DNA from: JBHHXR01 sp046757205
GTDB lineage: Bacteria; Pseudomonadota; Alphaproteobacteria; Rhodobacterales; Rhodobacteraceae
Assembly (NCBI GenBank): GCA_046757205.1
Contig: JBHHXR010000085.1
Span: 1 to 13,087 of the forward strand
DNA: 13,087 nt
Direction of reading: 5' to 3'
Part shown: positions 12,982 through 13,087 of the stretch, piece by piece
Numbering within the stretch: position 1 is the stretch's first letter
Layout: each line of letters begins with the position of its first letter
Program-made: the position numbers and the translations under genes
The notes under the pieces: model-generated
The model's input: the letters and a program-made list of their open reading frames with translations, nothing else
What the model was told of the DNA's origin: nothing
Database searches by the model: none

Positions 12982-13087
12982 TCACTCCATCTTCAACGCC
13001 GAAATAAACGCCTCCTGCGGTATCTCCACCCGCCCGAACTGGCGCATCTTCTTCTTGCCGGCCTTCTGCTTCTCCAGCAGCTTGCGC
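12982..13087 (-). CDS. lepA: elongation factor 4 (LepA), C-terminal end only
   Basis: The last 34 residues of a protein running in from the right edge: KLLEKQKAGKKKMRQFG followed by VEIPQEAFISALKME and TGA. This matches the conserved LepA tail (KQK.GKKRMK..G.VE.PQEAF...L). LepA is a translational GTPase that acts on stalled or back-translocating ribosomes. The GTPase domains are outside the window. Confidence 0.87.
   Translation of the reverse strand, partial: RKLLEKQKAGKKKMRQFGRVEIPQEAFISALKME

Overview
The window is GC-rich and reads as a chromosomal segment of a Gram-negative alphaproteobacterium. Support: a periplasmic Do-type protease, a molybdenum hydroxylase operon, an MlaC-like periplasmic protein, intergenic palindromes of the type GTCATCCCCGC..GCGGGGACC, and the C-terminus of LepA at the right edge. 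The species cannot be named from the sequence.

Left part (1-3373, all +): the 3' part of a DegP/DegQ-like serine protease with two PDZ domains, a strong stem-loop, then an OmpR-family response regulator and its membrane histidine kinase. The pair is separated by 2 bp and is clearly one operon. Together this looks like an envelope-stress or envelope-sensing module. Kynureninase (3383-4576, -) is convergent with the kinase, with 9 bp between the stop codons.

Centre (4752-8585, all +): a tight four-gene operon divergent from kynureninase. It encodes the FAD subunit, the 2Fe-2S subunit and the molybdopterin subunit of a xanthine-dehydrogenase-family hydroxylase, followed by a MoaD/ThiS-like ubiquitin-fold protein ending in Gly-Gly. 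The promoter region carries a perfect 8+8 bp inverted repeat that overlaps the likely -10 and start. The substrate is not identifiable. Kynureninase next door suggests, weakly, an aromatic or N-heterocyclic substrate linked to tryptophan breakdown.

Right-centre (8586-11504): a conserved small protein with a clear terminator, an intergenic stretch with palindromes and clustered GANTC sites, an MlaC/Ttg2D-like exported protein (-), a small three-helix membrane protein (-), and a divergently placed exported protein with four cysteines (+).

Right end (11505-13087): about 950 bp almost without genes but full of structure. It holds a 55-nt hairpin next to a possible 43-codon ORF, a degenerate tandem array with a 27-30 bp period, a helically phased cluster of DnaA-box-like sites, and an abrupt switch from C-rich to extremely G-rich top strand. 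Next comes a single-domain GIY-YIG nuclease gene bracketed by two pairs of near-identical 24-bp palindromes, with a G-quadruplex motif just upstream of it. The window ends with a predicted three-way-junction structure after lepA. The two strongest candidates for something undescribed are (a) the nuclease plus palindrome-pair unit, which resembles a REP/REPIN-type replicator with a GIY-YIG enzyme in place of a Y1 transposase, and (b) the repeat array plus DnaA-box plus skew-switch region, which has several features of a replication origin.
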